This document shows, one piece after another, positions 52,001 through 64,000 of a stretch of 64,000 nucleotides of DNA. Under the pieces are notes generated by a model. That model was not told the DNA's origin and made no database searches. It was given only the letters and a program-made list of their open reading frames with translations. The stretch is from positions 1 to 64,000 of the forward strand of contig JAPJBO010000661.1 in NCBI GenBank assembly GCA_030068145.1, in the 5' to 3' direction. Made by a program: the position numbers and the translations under genes. Within the stretch, counting starts at the first letter, position 1. Each line of letters begins with the position of its first letter. Source of the stretch: Diplonema papillatum. Lineage: Eukaryota > Euglenozoa > Diplonemea > Diplonemida > Diplonemidae.

Positions 52001-54807
52001 AGCCGAAGGCGAAGCCGTCCGCCGACTACTCGATCGCCGGGCTTCTCAGCGCGGCGCGGGTGCGGGTGAAGGCGTTCGAGTCGGTCCTGGCGGAGATGGC
52101 GCAGCCGCTGTGCCACCCCGCGAACATCGCGTCCCCCCGGACCGCGCAGCGGTCGTTCTTCACCGACGACCTCGCCGCCTTCACGCCTCCGAAGCAGCCG
52201 AACTCGAAGGCGAAGCCGGCGCCGTCCCTCCCTTCGCCCTCGGCCAAGAGCCCGCCGTCCCCATCGAGCCCCGGCACCGCGGCGCCGAGGACAGCGGTCA
52301 TCATCGCGGTCGAGAGGCCCGCCGACGACAAGATCCTGCCAGCGAACTTGTACGCCGCCAGAGACGCGGCGCGGCTGTCGCACGCGTTCTACCACTTGGG
52401 TTACGCCGTCCGCCTCCTGGGGGACCCCGCGGCGTTCGGCGGCGCCGGCGGCGGCGAGGACGCGACCCCCCGCGACGGCTTCGTGCTGCCGCCGACGAAG
52501 CGGAATATAGTGAACGCGGTGGCCGAGGCGCGCGCGAAGAGCGGGCTGTGCGTCGTGGTGTACCTGGGGCTCGCGCACGTCGGCGGCGTCGAGACGCATG
52601 GGCTCGAGCCGTCGAAGGGCTGCCGGGAGGTGGCGGAGCGGACGAACTGGGCGGACGGCGACGTGCACTACCTCACGAGCGAGTACAGCGTGTCGGCCGC
52701 GGCGCAGGGCGGGACCTTCACCCGCGAGCTCCTCCTCGAGGCCACCGACCCCGGGCCGCGGCGGGCGAAGCCCAGCCTGGCGGCTGGGTCCCCCCCTGAA
52801 GGCGCGGCGCCGCCGCCGCTCGCGTCGGTCGTGTTCGTCGCGGACGCAGGCACCCTCACCCCGCAGCCCGGGCCCCCCGGCGCCGGCAGCCACGGGCTGG
52901 CCGTGGTGCGGTCCGCCCGGAACGGCGGGAACCTGACCGGGTGCTACGCGGCGCAGCAGAAGCAGCTGCTCTCGCACTTTCTGTACAAGGCGCTCTGCGG
53001 CGCTGCCTTCCGGGACCGGATGCTCACGCCGAACACGCTCAACGTGTACCTTGAGGCGAAGCTCCGCGGGAAGTCGGTTCCCCTCGTTTCGACGAACGCG
53101 TCCCTACTGTCCGTCAGCGAGACGATCCTCGCGGGGAAGCACGACGTGTCGCCGGTGATGCGCAGCTCTCACGACAAGAAGACCTGGGACCGCCGGCTTG
53201 CCCTTGCCACCGGCATCCCGGCGTGGGGGGAGATCAGCGCGGTTGTCTCGCTGAAGCAGCACCCCGAGGGTATCGGCTGCCCGCTGTACGTGGCGAAGTG
53301 CGCACGGCTGGTGACGGGCGTGCGGCGGGGCAAGGGATCCGCTGCGGCCGACGAGCGCCTTGGCCGCACCGCAGCGACGGTGCACGGCGCGCCGCAGCTG
53401 CTGCTCGCCGTCGCGGCGGATCCCTTCGAGCTGCTGGGGAAGGGGAAAGGACGGGCCGAGAAGGAGCGGCTGCTCGAGGCCGAGCTCCGGTCGTGGGTGG
53501 GCCCCGGCGGGTCGCGCCCGAACGTCAAGTTCTCGTTTTCGACGAAGGGCGACGGCATCGTCGCCGTCGTCAGCAACCTGACCCCCATCACGATCGAGCA
53601 GCTCTCCGCGCACTTCCGTGCACACCTGTCCGCCTACGTGCCGTCGAGCCCCCGGCAGCGGAGGAAAACCTTCGCCTCGACGATCGCGCGGCTCCGCGCG
53701 GTCTCGATCCTGCGCAAATGCGCCGGGTCCGGGCCCGCGAAAAAGCAGGCCAACCGCCCCGTCGTCGACTCCGTCGCCGACGCCGTCAACGACCGGTTCC
53801 GGCGCCTGAAGGTCAACAGCACCATCCGCCGGGTCTCCCTCCGCCCCGCGTCACCTTCGGACCCGACCCCCGACGCGGCGCCGCCCTCGCCGCTGGCCCC
53901 GCCGGCCCCCGAGCCCGCCCTCGCACTGCCACCACCGCCGCCCTCCCCCCAACCCCAACCCCAACCCCAGGCGCCCGGCTCGCCGGGGGTGTTCCAACCC
54001 GCGCCGGTTGACGGGGCGCCCCACACGCCGCCCAGGCGGGCGGCGTCGTTCTCGTCGGCGTCCCCCCGCCACCGGATGGTGCTGCACCCGCCGCAGGGCA
54101 CCGTCGTGCACGTCAAAACGGACGAGCTCGACGTCGTTTTGACGGACATCCTGCAGCGCGTGACGTTCAGCTTCGTGTCGAGCGACCTCGGCGTGAGCGC
54201 AGTCGAGGATTCCGTGCGGTCGGGCGGGTTCACTCCGGTCTTCCACGACGTGCTGTCGTTCGGCTGCTCCGTCGCGTCCCGGAGCATCGTCGGCGAGGAA
54301 GGCGCCGCGGCCACGTACCTGCAAGGGGTCTTCCGTGGGGTGGCCTGCCGCGTGATCATGCTGCCGAAGCTGACCGAGCAACGGCAGGAGGGGGAAGCGA
54401 GGGCGGGCATCGTGGCCGGGGAGAAAGCCGCAGCAGTGGAGCTGGGCCGGCAGCTCCACGAGGGGCAGATCGGCGTGACGTGCGGAGAGGAGGCCGGCAT
54501 CCGGGCCGACTGGCGCGCGTGGGAGAAGGAAGAGTGGCTGGGCATCCTGGCGCGGGTCGCCCGGGCCGTGGCCCGGTTCGAGACCGAAGGGAGGGAGTCC
54601 ATCGAGAGCGAAGCCCGCGGGGAGTACCAGCTGCAGGTGGTCGGACAGTCGCTCGCGAGGCTCGTCATTTGGACTTCGCGGGCGGTGTGGATGCGGTGCT
54701 TCCGGAAGCGGCTCAGGGAGTGCATAGCCGAGCAGGCCGCGTGGGACAAAATCATGCGCCAGCTCATGCGCGCGCGCATGCACGAAACCGCCCGCAAAGA
54801 GCGTTGA
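46042..54807 (+). CDS. Giant caspase-fold (metacaspase-like) protein, probably catalytically dead
   Basis: The protein has 2,921 residues from the ATG at 46042; the duplicate at 45630 starts at the same place, supporting this start. The N-terminal two thirds are low complexity: degenerate about 20-residue repeats with QVHTA and PWSSV (about 280-680), DSGEKLQ repeats (about 900-990), three 44-residue units beginning GGQESADPP (about 1150-1280), an AVAAVAA run (about 1450), two EDEWPAFNPA motifs (about 1497 and 1526) and three RRQSW-K motifs (about 1856, 1915 and 1957). Residues about 2083-2345 resemble a caspase fold: AVIIAVE strand, ARDAARLSHAFYHLGYAVRLL helix, and VVVYLGLAHVGG where the catalytic His is expected. 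In VVFVADAGT the usual D-A-C is D-A-G, so the nucleophile is missing. A Pro-rich stretch and a C-terminal domain follow. The role may be scaffolding or regulation, but this is inference. Confidence 0.7.
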   Translation: MPAAGARRAKALTMLDISFVSAVSCEKGTRVVQVDMGLLSSHAARPQPAARANTDRLRAIAVLLGDAQPRARALPKTRRSQRVDLQHHQQRRQLTCVGCPPTRFPSPGPASAAATSHQRPVAQSHHSPKTAHTPRRSPPRPPPVAASAAAVGGSLLSAIPIPAGLLRRFPPPAAHPPPKHLPDLFPAAAEPRDGLRLFRPARPVVPALGAVRQKFAGDTLGSGFRVAQPGGPRGAACDGTQAAAAAEAWRVDGRQCADARSPQPRAGSAVQRPWSGARGDGGSSQVHTATAELQQWDSVRGRDVNTQAGTATAEQRAWSSVRGDGGSSQVHTATVEQQPWSSVRGDDVHAQVHTAPAEQRLWNSAEGDGINTQVHTAGEEEQSPWNSVPGDDVNTQVHTATVEQQPWSSVPGDDVNTQVHTAAAEPRNSVEGDGINTQVEGGQSSGQGGGDSPQAHAGTATQRPSNSVRGDDVDTQVHTAGEGEQPACDGEQGGGDSMQASLNTDIGTQVSTGAEGQTAWVGGQGGDDSTQTHDSGIVTVPLCEVGGSPARSSVPGEDGVHTQVPAGEGGQTAWHGAHEGGVGAQARSTRVVMVPLCEEGVNRARQGVDTQDPAREGGQIAWHGAHAGGVSAQARNTGVVMVPLCGEGANRARQGDGVDTQDPAGEGGPAAWSGVRWGDGRGAAAVTVVLSTGAVGSQQRIRSAERLRTLTAAREAVFGAPSSPSSSSADSTGPDPVLPRPVAAAPPARQQPKANHHSSPAARGPKGAFGDPPPKPGHGGRGSRRPPAKQRGGSGPNLGNGAIPHRRLAPATAVCIASLPQPAAGPAAAPPDAAAYGGILLPIEHHPASPNELHQLAGTAAGAGGTRPPERQAPYPSRGGPPDRDAGEPRPTPGGSGRKLRDSGEARQDSGGVLPHPGEKLLDSGENPQDSGEKRQDSVEKLQDLGEKLQDSGEAPQVSGEKLQDSGEELEGSGEEPQDSGEELQDSRGGPRDAGGERGGPPEEPRDSDGACRSPGGAGEDEAKRKLAAGQAESAAQSPTQGESASSAARPPQDANEASIRTGVDSEIGTEQAPQKPGAEPSARLVPIVGQVSNQSGANNERGTEQTRQTAGKVSDQPGAHSEEPEDCAAPGGGPARPSPVSRAASGRGQESADPPARPAVSGAEPSSGDQEGKGTHDRVQPAGVQNPEEQGGQESADPPARPAVSGAEPSSGDQEGKGTHDRVQPAGVQNPEEQGGQESADPPARPAVSDAEPSSGDQEGKGTHDRVQPAGVQNLEEQGGQVGPRPANAGEPAAAGSPKVVGPREPTPKPRSRCDPAPGRGETSAAEPEEPADCASPGATRSGAEQGQNPRFGAREEDKATTVRPPGEDAVGELGSARQRTEAGPHGHPLPSSAPPCPPTGEASEQTRHSRGGGAEPPSGGPRDGSAPRSEDGQPPVEATAGEEQPPPQAAAVAAVAAVAAVDFAEAKKQQLTESIRDLLHANRIRPSGDGGAAAEDEWPAFNPAVAVSTAAGGEHAEQPATVEDEWPAFNPALVVPTAPPDAGFTDGGDDCPPLRRNSLPHGSDDSGTSPAHGHRGRNSLRGRVEGLENLSVDVRDAPPDPVADDGGAGGITLTSPLGVQLAATPLEAGERAPRKKKAPRARSAFSPPGSPAEPPGDAAVWSSSSDDESEPGSARARPPSAALPAARKKSALEAGQPGGMLRGPREVGRKGNSVFAVGRLKAAAGVGRKPSKAGNARKGGASDASGDDDDEGRKPKKKQSNFSASGAVGKFKSSIRRPSSVSSDPLDASTGRSPGQLHDQKPTRSNLLARDVLERLKRGGIRASSASPAQLPDTDASGGASDPAGSPVGLRPAGRRQSWVKTGPGAPPPELASTDRDAASSVGSGWGEDDPPPDKRRAREKERRALGKGLGARRQSWAKTGAGEGDRVSVTSVDSDGGAAKQQKERRAPGKGHGNRRQSSVKSEDDRASVNSVDDATSDGGASRQPKAKPSADYSIAGLLSAARVRVKAFESVLAEMAQPLCHPANIASPRTAQRSFFTDDLAAFTPPKQPNSKAKPAPSLPSPSAKSPPSPSSPGTAAPRTAVIIAVERPADDKILPANLYAARDAARLSHAFYHLGYAVRLLGDPAAFGGAGGGEDATPRDGFVLPPTKRNIVNAVAEARAKSGLCVVVYLGLAHVGGVETHGLEPSKGCREVAERTNWADGDVHYLTSEYSVSAAAQGGTFTRELLLEATDPGPRRAKPSLAAGSPPEGAAPPPLASVVFVADAGTLTPQPGPPGAGSHGLAVVRSARNGGNLTGCYAAQQKQLLSHFLYKALCGAAFRDRMLTPNTLNVYLEAKLRGKSVPLVSTNASLLSVSETILAGKHDVSPVMRSSHDKKTWDRRLALATGIPAWGEISAVVSLKQHPEGIGCPLYVAKCARLVTGVRRGKGSAAADERLGRTAATVHGAPQLLLAVAADPFELLGKGKGRAEKERLLEAELRSWVGPGGSRPNVKFSFSTKGDGIVAVVSNLTPITIEQLSAHFRAHLSAYVPSSPRQRRKTFASTIARLRAVSILRKCAGSGPAKKQANRPVVDSVADAVNDRFRRLKVNSTIRRVSLRPASPSDPTPDAAPPSPLAPPAPEPALALPPPPPSPQPQPQPQAPGSPGVFQPAPVDGAPHTPPRRAASFSSASPRHRMVLHPPQGTVVHVKTDELDVVLTDILQRVTFSFVSSDLGVSAVEDSVRSGGFTPVFHDVLSFGCSVASRSIVGEEGAAATYLQGVFRGVACRVIMLPKLTEQRQEGEARAGIVAGEKAAAVELGRQLHEGQIGVTCGEEAGIRADWRAWEKEEWLGILARVARAVARFETEGRESIESEARGEYQLQVVGQSLARLVIWTSRAVWMRCFRKRLRECIAEQAAWDKIMRQLMRARMHETARKER
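49490..49888 (+). repeat. 132-bp coding repeat, three copies
   Basis: Three consecutive 44-codon units inside the caspase-fold gene, almost identical in DNA sequence (starts near 49487, 49619 and 49751). The third has a few changes (SDAEP, QNLEE). The length keeps the frame. Confidence 0.9.
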
Positions 54808-55830
54808 CCTCCTTTTCGAGGGGGATTGCTTGCATTGCAGCGGACATATCGACTTCGCAGGCGGTGCGGATGCGGTGCTTCCGGAAGTGGCTCAGGGAGT
54901 GCAACTCCGAGCAGGCCGCGTGGGACAGAATCATGCGCCAGCTCTTGTGCGCATGCGCGCTTGCACGAAACCGCCCGCAGAGAGCGTTGACATCCTTTTC
55001 GAGGGGATTGCTTGCATTGCAGCGGACCTATCGACTTTGCGGGCGGTGCGGATGCGGTGCTTCCGGAAGCGGCTCAGGGAGTGCATAGCCGAGCAGGCCG
55101 CGGCAGGCCGCGTGGGACAGAATCATGCGCCAGTTCATGCGCGCGCAAGCACACCCTTTCTGAGGGGATTGCTTGCATTGCAGCGAAAATATGGCTTTCG
55201 CGGACGGTGTAGATGCGGTGCTTCCGGAAGCGGCTCAGGGAGTGCATAGCCGAGCAGGCCGCGGGGGACAAAATCATGCGCCAGCTCTTGTGTGCATACG
55301 CGCATGCACGAAACCGCCCGCAGAGAGCGTTGGCATCCTTTTCGAGGGGGTTGCTTTCATTGCAGCGGACCTATCGACTTTGCGGGCGGTGCGGATGCGG
55401 TGCTTCCGGAAGCGGCTCAGGGAGTGCAAAGCCGAGCAGGCCGCGTGGGACAGAATCATGCGCCAGTTCATGCGTGCGCAAGCACACCCTTTCTGAGGGG
55501 ATTGCTTGCATTGCAGCAAAAATATGGCTTTCGCGGGCGGTGTAGCTGCGGTGCTTCCGGAAGCGGCTCAGGGAGTGCAAAGCCGAGCAGGCCGCGGGGG
55601 ACAAAATCATGCGCCAGCTCTTGTGCGCATGCACGAGCGTTGACATCCTTTTCGAGGGGATTGCTTGCATTGCAGCGGACACATCGACTTCGCGGGCGGT
55701 GTAGATGCGGTGCTTCCGGAAGCGGCTCAGGGAGTGCATAGCCGAGCAGGGGGGACAAAATCATGCGCCAGCTCATGCGCGCACGCATGCACGAAGCCGC
55801 CCGCAAAGAGCGCTGAGGTGAATGCGGCTC
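54808..55830 (+). repeat. Tandem copies of the caspase-fold gene's 3' end
   Basis: The last about 130 bp of the gene (GATGCGGTGCTTCCGGAAGC, GGCTCAGGGAGTGCATAGCC, CATGCGCCAGCTCATGCG) are repeated about six more times at intervals of roughly 145-180 bp, separated by TTTTCGAGGGGATTGCTTGC-ATTGCAGCGGA. Each copy could encode RAVWMRCFRKRLRECIAEQA, but in changing frames because of indels. CATTGCAG before each copy resembles a splice acceptor, so alternative 3' exons cannot be excluded. Confidence 0.85.
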
Positions 55831-55969
55831 CGTCCAGATCGCCAACCCGACCCCGCCCGGCAAAAGTGAAGATGGGAGGACCAGTTTCTAGTCCTAGTCC
55901 TTGAAGGGATTGATATGCTCCTCCCTGTGACATGCTGGCCGCGGGTCGAAATAGTTCTTGTACAAGCAC
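55831..55969. other. Short intergenic spacer
   Basis: No gene or repeat recognised. Confidence 0.35.
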
Positions 55970-56180
55970 CTGCTTTGTAGGAAATACTTGAGGAGGCTGC
56001 CAGCTGCAAAATATCAAAGGAGGTAAATGTGCTGTAGCCCACGCGAAATACAGGTGACTCTGGGTTCAGTGGCGGGCGTAAGCGTTCAACAAAAAATACC
56101 CACTTTGTAGTTGTATTGTTTCTCCCCCTCTAGCCTCCTTCGAAGTAAGCACAAGGCAGCCCCTCGAGTATTTTGTATGG
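55970..56180. repeat. Dispersed repeat family, copy near 56 kb
   Basis: Matches 44719-44930: AATACTTGAGGAG, AAATGTGCTG-AGCCC, GGGTTCAGTGGCG, then CCACTTTGTAGTTG, CCTCTAGCCTCCTTCGAAGT and CCCTCGAGTATTTT. Confidence 0.8.
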
Positions 56181-56235
56181 TGTGCATGTTCGCAGCCGCA
56201 CAAACAAGAATGTCCAGGAAACCTGGACGCGCGTC

Positions 56236-56985
56236 AGACATCCTTTCCGAGGGGATCGCTTGCGTTGCAGCTAAGTGCGGTGCACTACCGCAACGCCAGC
56301 TCGTGAACGAGCCGTCCTGACATCCTTTCCGAGGGGATCGCTTGCGTTGCAGCTAAGTGCGGTGCACTACCGCAACGCCAGCTCGTGAACGAGCCGTCCT
56401 GACATCCTTTCCGAGGGGATCGCTTGTGTTGCAGCTAAGTGCGGTGCACTACCGCAACGCCAGCTCGTGAACGAACCGTCCTGACATCCTTTTCGAGGGG
56501 ATCGCTTGCGTTGCAGCTAAGTACGGTGCACTACCGCAACGCCAGCTCGTGAACGAACCGTCCTGACATCCTTTCCGAGGGGATCGCTTGCGTTGCAGCT
56601 AAGTGCGGTGCACTACCGCAACGCCAGCTCGTGAACGAACCGTCCTGACATCCTTTCCGAGGGGATCGCTTGCGTTGCAGCTAAGTGCGGTGCACTACCG
56701 CAACGCCAGCTCGTGAACGAACCGTCCTGACATCCTTTTCGAGGGGATCGCTTGCGTTGCAGCTAAGTGGTGCACTACCGCAACGCCAGCTCGTGAACGA
56801 ACCGTCCTGACATCCTTTCCGAGGGGATCGCTTGCGTTGCAGCTAAGTGCGGTGCACTACCGCAACGCCAGCTCGTGAACGAACCGTCCTGACATCCTTT
56901 TCGAGGGGATCGCTTGCGTTGCAGCTAAGTGCGGTGCACTACCGCAACGCCAGTTCACGAACCGTCCTGACATCCTTTTCGAGTG
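56236..56985 (+). repeat. 82-bp tandem repeat, about nine copies
   Basis: The unit is TGACATCCTTTCCGAGGGGA, TCGCTTGCGTTGCAGCTAAG, TGCGGTGCACTACCGCAACG, CCAGCTCGTGAACGAACCGT, CC. It contains a GTGCACTACCGCAACGCC part absent from the previous array, but shares GACATCC-TTTCGAGGGGAT-GCTTGC-TTGCAGC with the spacer of 54808-55830, so the two arrays are related. Nearly identical copies indicate recent expansion. Confidence 0.95.
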
Positions 56986-58984
56986 TATTGCTTGCACCGA
57001 AGCGAATTGTGGCGCACCGCATCAACGCCAGCTTAAAAACGAAGCCGCCGTCCTTCGACGGCAGTTTTGTCTTGAGTGTGCGCAAATTCGTCAACTCGAG
57101 GAGAATAATGGCCGTCATCTCGATGCAGGTTTCAGAGCTTTTACTGAAACATGAAGTGTAGGAGGAAGTGAGAGGCTCGCCGTCACCGCAAACCGCGGCG
57201 TTTTTCCGGTGGCCGAAACACGGGTGTTACACGCATAACCATTCCAAGCACGTTCTCGCTTTCCCCCCCCATACTAGTCCAAGCGAGGGGTACAGAAAAG
57301 CAGTGGTTCCAGCATCTTCTTGAGCCTCTCAAGAAGCAATGCAAACCCGATCTTCAGTTAACACAATGCAGTACCCTACCCGAATTAAGATCCTCTGAGG
57401 ATGCGCTTTCCAGTTGCATCGAAGAGCGCTGTTCTTCTGTCCGCCACCTTCGACTCTAACCGAAAGGGCAAAGAGCAGCAGGGAGTTCATCTGCACAAGA
57501 CTTTCTCCTTTCCTACTTACTTTGATCAAAGGTGTCACGGCAAGTTTTGGCAGCCGCTGCTTAACAACACACCCGAGTCAGGGGCGCAACGAAGAAAGAG
57601 GAAGGCCCTTAAAGCAAGCGGCTACCAGAAACGTCCGATGTCCCCAAGCACTCCAGTGTCCTCGAGAGTGAAAAACGTGCAAGCCTGTCCGCACCTGTGC
57701 CCCCCCACGCAATCTCCAGAACCGCAGGAAAGCCCAGCGCCCCTGGCGCCACAAGTACTCGAAGAAAGGGGGGAAAGGTGGAAAATGCAGATCAAACGGG
57801 AGTAGAATGTGCGCGCTTATCCGTCTCTTGACTTACTATACCGTGTTCTGAAAGCTGTCGAGAGGCCCCTCCATAGGTTCTCGCATGATTCGTTCGCCTT
57901 TGTAACACTATCCGTTTGTAGTAAGCTTCGCAATTGTGTTCTTGCAATATCTAACCGAATGGTGGGTGGCGGATTTCCGCGCTCGTGCGCAAGACACAAT
58001 TATGCTGCTTTTGCAGTGCAAGCTGAACCCGGTTCGCGACTTCGGTCGCGGTAAAGTGTTAAAGTCTTCGGCTTTCAGATCCGGATACGCGTATGCAACA
58101 GATAGTTAGAGGTCACTTGAAGGATACCCGTGTGCAGCGTTCGAAAGAGTTTGCGTATCTGGAGTCTTATTTTTTTGGGGGGAAGGCCCTTTTGACCAGG
58201 GACTTATACGGGTCTGAGAGATTTGGCGGGAAAGTTGGGAGTGCAGTGGGTGAAACTTGGGCAGTTGGAATGTTGCCTTTTGGCAGAAGTTTCCGACGCT
58301 TCTCGTCCCACGTTGGACACTGCTGGAATGCTCGCCCACCTGGGTGCCAACTTGGCAGTCAGAACGCGCTGCGGCAAGAAGATCGGGTAAAGGCGTTGGG
58401 GCAACAGGGTCTGTTTGTGTTCCGACTGAGAACGTTAGCCCCGATCTAGTTTCCTGGCGCCAACACCTGCTCCGGTCAATACAAGACAAAAAGGTGTCGA
58501 ATCTAGACTTCTCTGCGATTGCAAAATTCCCGCACATAGCTCCTGCATGCGTCAATTGGTATGCGAATCCTCGGAGAGCAAGTTATTGTCTCATGAAGTC
58601 AGCTAGAGTGGCAGTCGTGGGTGCGATAACCCGAATACCTGCTGATGTTGCGCTTTCGACTTGAGCTGCTGACACTTTCCCTTCCTGGCGCACTCGAGCA
58701 TGCCCCGCAGGTTCTGCATTTGGAGCTAAAATCCAGCGAGTGTGCCCTGTCATCGATCGAATCTCGCCCGCTTCTTCGGTGGCATGGTGCCCTGACTGAC
58801 CACCCAAAAAACGAACTGCCTGTTCAGAAAATTGTCTTTTTTTTTTTTTTTTCCAACCCGCCCAAGTTTTTTTTCGGGTTAACAGTAAACTTGGGAGACG
58901 GCCCAAGTTTGCTATTCATATATAAGCCCCTGCTTTTGACCCTGTATTTTTGAGAAGATTTTTGAAACAGCCCGAATTTCGGGT
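56986..58984. other. Gene-poor region with uncertain ORFs
   Basis: An ATG ORF of 134 codons (57401-57805; basic, Pro/Ser-rich C-terminus) and overlapping ORFs at 58093-58664 show no recognised domain. A T tract lies near 58838-58854. No RNA gene seen. None is strong enough to annotate as a gene. Confidence 0.3.
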
Positions 58985-59180
58985 CCAAAATTTGGACCCA
59001 ATATTTGGACCCAATATTTGGACCCAATATTTGGACCCAATATTTGGACCCAATATCTGGACCCAATATTTGGACCCAAATTTTGGACCCAAATTTTGGA
59101 CCCAAATTTTGGACCCAAATTTTGGACCCAAACTTTGGACCCAAATTTTGGACCCAAATTTGGACCAAAATTCGGACCCA
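58985..59180. repeat. 13-bp minisatellite (GGACCCAATATTT)
   Basis: About 15 tandem units of CCAATATTTGGAC, switching to CCAAATTTTGGAC in the second half. Each unit is itself nearly palindromic. Open frames on both strands are by-products. Confidence 0.95.
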
Positions 59181-59989
59181 ATTTGCACCTGCCCTAAAAC
59201 CCCGGTTCCGGAACCGGGATATAAGGGCACAAATTTGTTTTGACCGGGATATAAGGGCATTACACCTAAAACAAAACTACGCACGCCTTTTCGCTGGACC
59301 ACCGGTCGACGCTGTGGGCGCTTCAACACGTGAGCTGCGACGGCGGGCGGAGTGGGTGCTCGGGGTCCGACTTTCCAACAACGTGACCATCCCCGTGGGG
59401 TAAAAATCGCGTGTGGACAAACCCGACGCACACCAGCTGTCCTGTCTGCGCAGACTCTGGTCCGCGCTGATGATGGTCGGCCTGATGTGTCCGTGGCTTA
59501 AGGGACCGAAATTACTCGACGTAGCTGCTTCGACTCCGAATGGAAGGGAGGAAGTATAGAGGTGGCAAACCGACGGAGATCACCAGAAACCTTCTTCACC
59601 CTTTCCTGTTCTGTCTCCCCACGCCAGACCTACTGGACCAGCGGAGACCACGGCAACAATACTTATTACCGTGATGTTAAACGGCATAAGCAGTTTGCTC
59701 CAAAGACCGCTGGAACGACGCCAAACCCGTGTACCCTCAGGACGTAGCCTTCGTTCAATGGAAGCTGAAGTTTCCCATCAAGGTGTTAGCCGCCGCCGTA
59801 GGCCGCGCAGTCGCGAGAAAGAAGAGGGCTCGCAGCGTTACAAGGCGGCGATCCCCTGCGAGACGAGCTCACCCGCCGGCCAGAGCGCCCGCTGCAGCAC
59901 CAACTCCAGTGCCGCCACTCACTGTAGCAGAGCCGCAACCTCCAGCGCGCCTCCGGAGAGACTTACGCCCGCCGTAGCAGCACGAAAAG
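59181..59989. other. Region upstream of the non-LTR element
   Basis: GGGATATAAGGGCA occurs twice (59216 and 59246). An ORF in the same frame as the downstream retrotransposon (59671-60096, basic and Ser/Ala-rich) ends at TAA 60094. It could be an ORF1-like piece but shows no zinc knuckle or other ORF1 mark. Confidence 0.3.
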
Positions 59990-60062
59990 AAGTGAAGAGA
60001 CCTGAAACTCCCCGGAGAGAAGGTCCCTGCACTCTAACTCGTCTCTCTCTCTATCTCTCTTA
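59990..60062 (+). repeat. Repeat with (TC)n tail, second copy
   Basis: Same core as 45905-45990 (GAAACTCCCCGGAGAGAAGG, TCCCTGCACTCTAACTCGTC and a CT tract), followed by TACCTTTTCCTTAG, which would make a good splice acceptor. Confidence 0.7.
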
Positions 60063-60120
60063 CCTTTTCCTTAGCCCTCAAGCCCAGCACCAATAAAACG
60101 ACCCCACCAGACAGTTCTAC

Positions 60121-64000
<3,880 letters not shown>

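Noticed and set aside
46253..54783. Several long ORFs (up to 714 codons) opposite or out of frame with the caspase-fold gene
   Set aside because: Typical of very GC-rich coding DNA with few stops; composition is Arg/Pro/Ala-rich and no domain is seen, while the 2,921-codon frame contains the caspase-like motifs.
58912..59431. ORFs across the GGACCCAATATTT repeat
   Set aside because: A stop-poor 13-bp repeat yields open frames on both strands; no coding signal beyond that.

Overview
This 64 kb window looks like nuclear DNA of a unicellular eukaryote with a repeat-rich genome. Its long genes are GC-rich and intronless: a 575-aa dihydroxyacetone/triose kinase, a 2,921-aa caspase-fold protein and a 2,096-aa secreted cysteine-rich glycoprotein. 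It also carries eukaryote-type retroelements, inverted-repeat elements resembling MITEs, satellite DNA, microsatellites and pyrimidine-rich tracts followed by AG. No bacterial operon, ribosome binding site or CRISPR array is visible. The lineage cannot be named from the sequence. The intron-poor ORFs and pyrimidine tracts upstream of them would suit a euglenozoan such as a diplonemid, but that is only a guess.

Layout. 0-8.4 kb: a dispersed repeat, a reverse-transcriptase (RT) fragment, a 611-bp tandem array that repeats the 5' end of a membrane-protein gene, the intact gene (4039-5067), then short tandem repeats. 8.4-16.5 kb: about 75 copies of a 107-bp satellite. 16.5-21.5 kb: a 3' fragment of an RT-USP retroelement, a palindrome cluster, a 36-bp minisatellite, and a longer RT-USP copy flanked by direct repeats and carrying a hammerhead-like core. 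21.9-28.2 kb: the cysteine-rich surface protein, with 15 repeats of 131 residues. 28.2-36.9 kb: gene-poor DNA with inverted-repeat elements, a tRNA-like sequence, three MITE-like elements, a 742-bp higher-order repeat and a broken piece of the cysteine-rich gene. 37.0-38.9 kb: a second satellite block. 38.9-40.6 kb: two broken paralogues of the membrane-protein gene. 41.0-43.4 kb: the triose kinase and a partial copy of its C-terminus. 45.6-57 kb: the caspase-fold gene, preceded by a copy of its first codons and followed by repeated copies of its last codons, then an 82-bp repeat. 57-64 kb: minisatellites, a (CA)n tract of about 180 bp, and the start of an APE-type non-LTR retrotransposon that runs off the window.

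Two themes stand out. First, most of the recognisable host genes have partial copies of themselves nearby: 5' ends, 3' ends or single internal repeats. Second, the RT-USP element combines a Penelope-like reverse transcriptase, a ubiquitin-specific protease domain, flanking direct repeats and a hammerhead-like RNA core. It is the best candidate here for something little described. The host genes show no operon-like or pathway link to one another.
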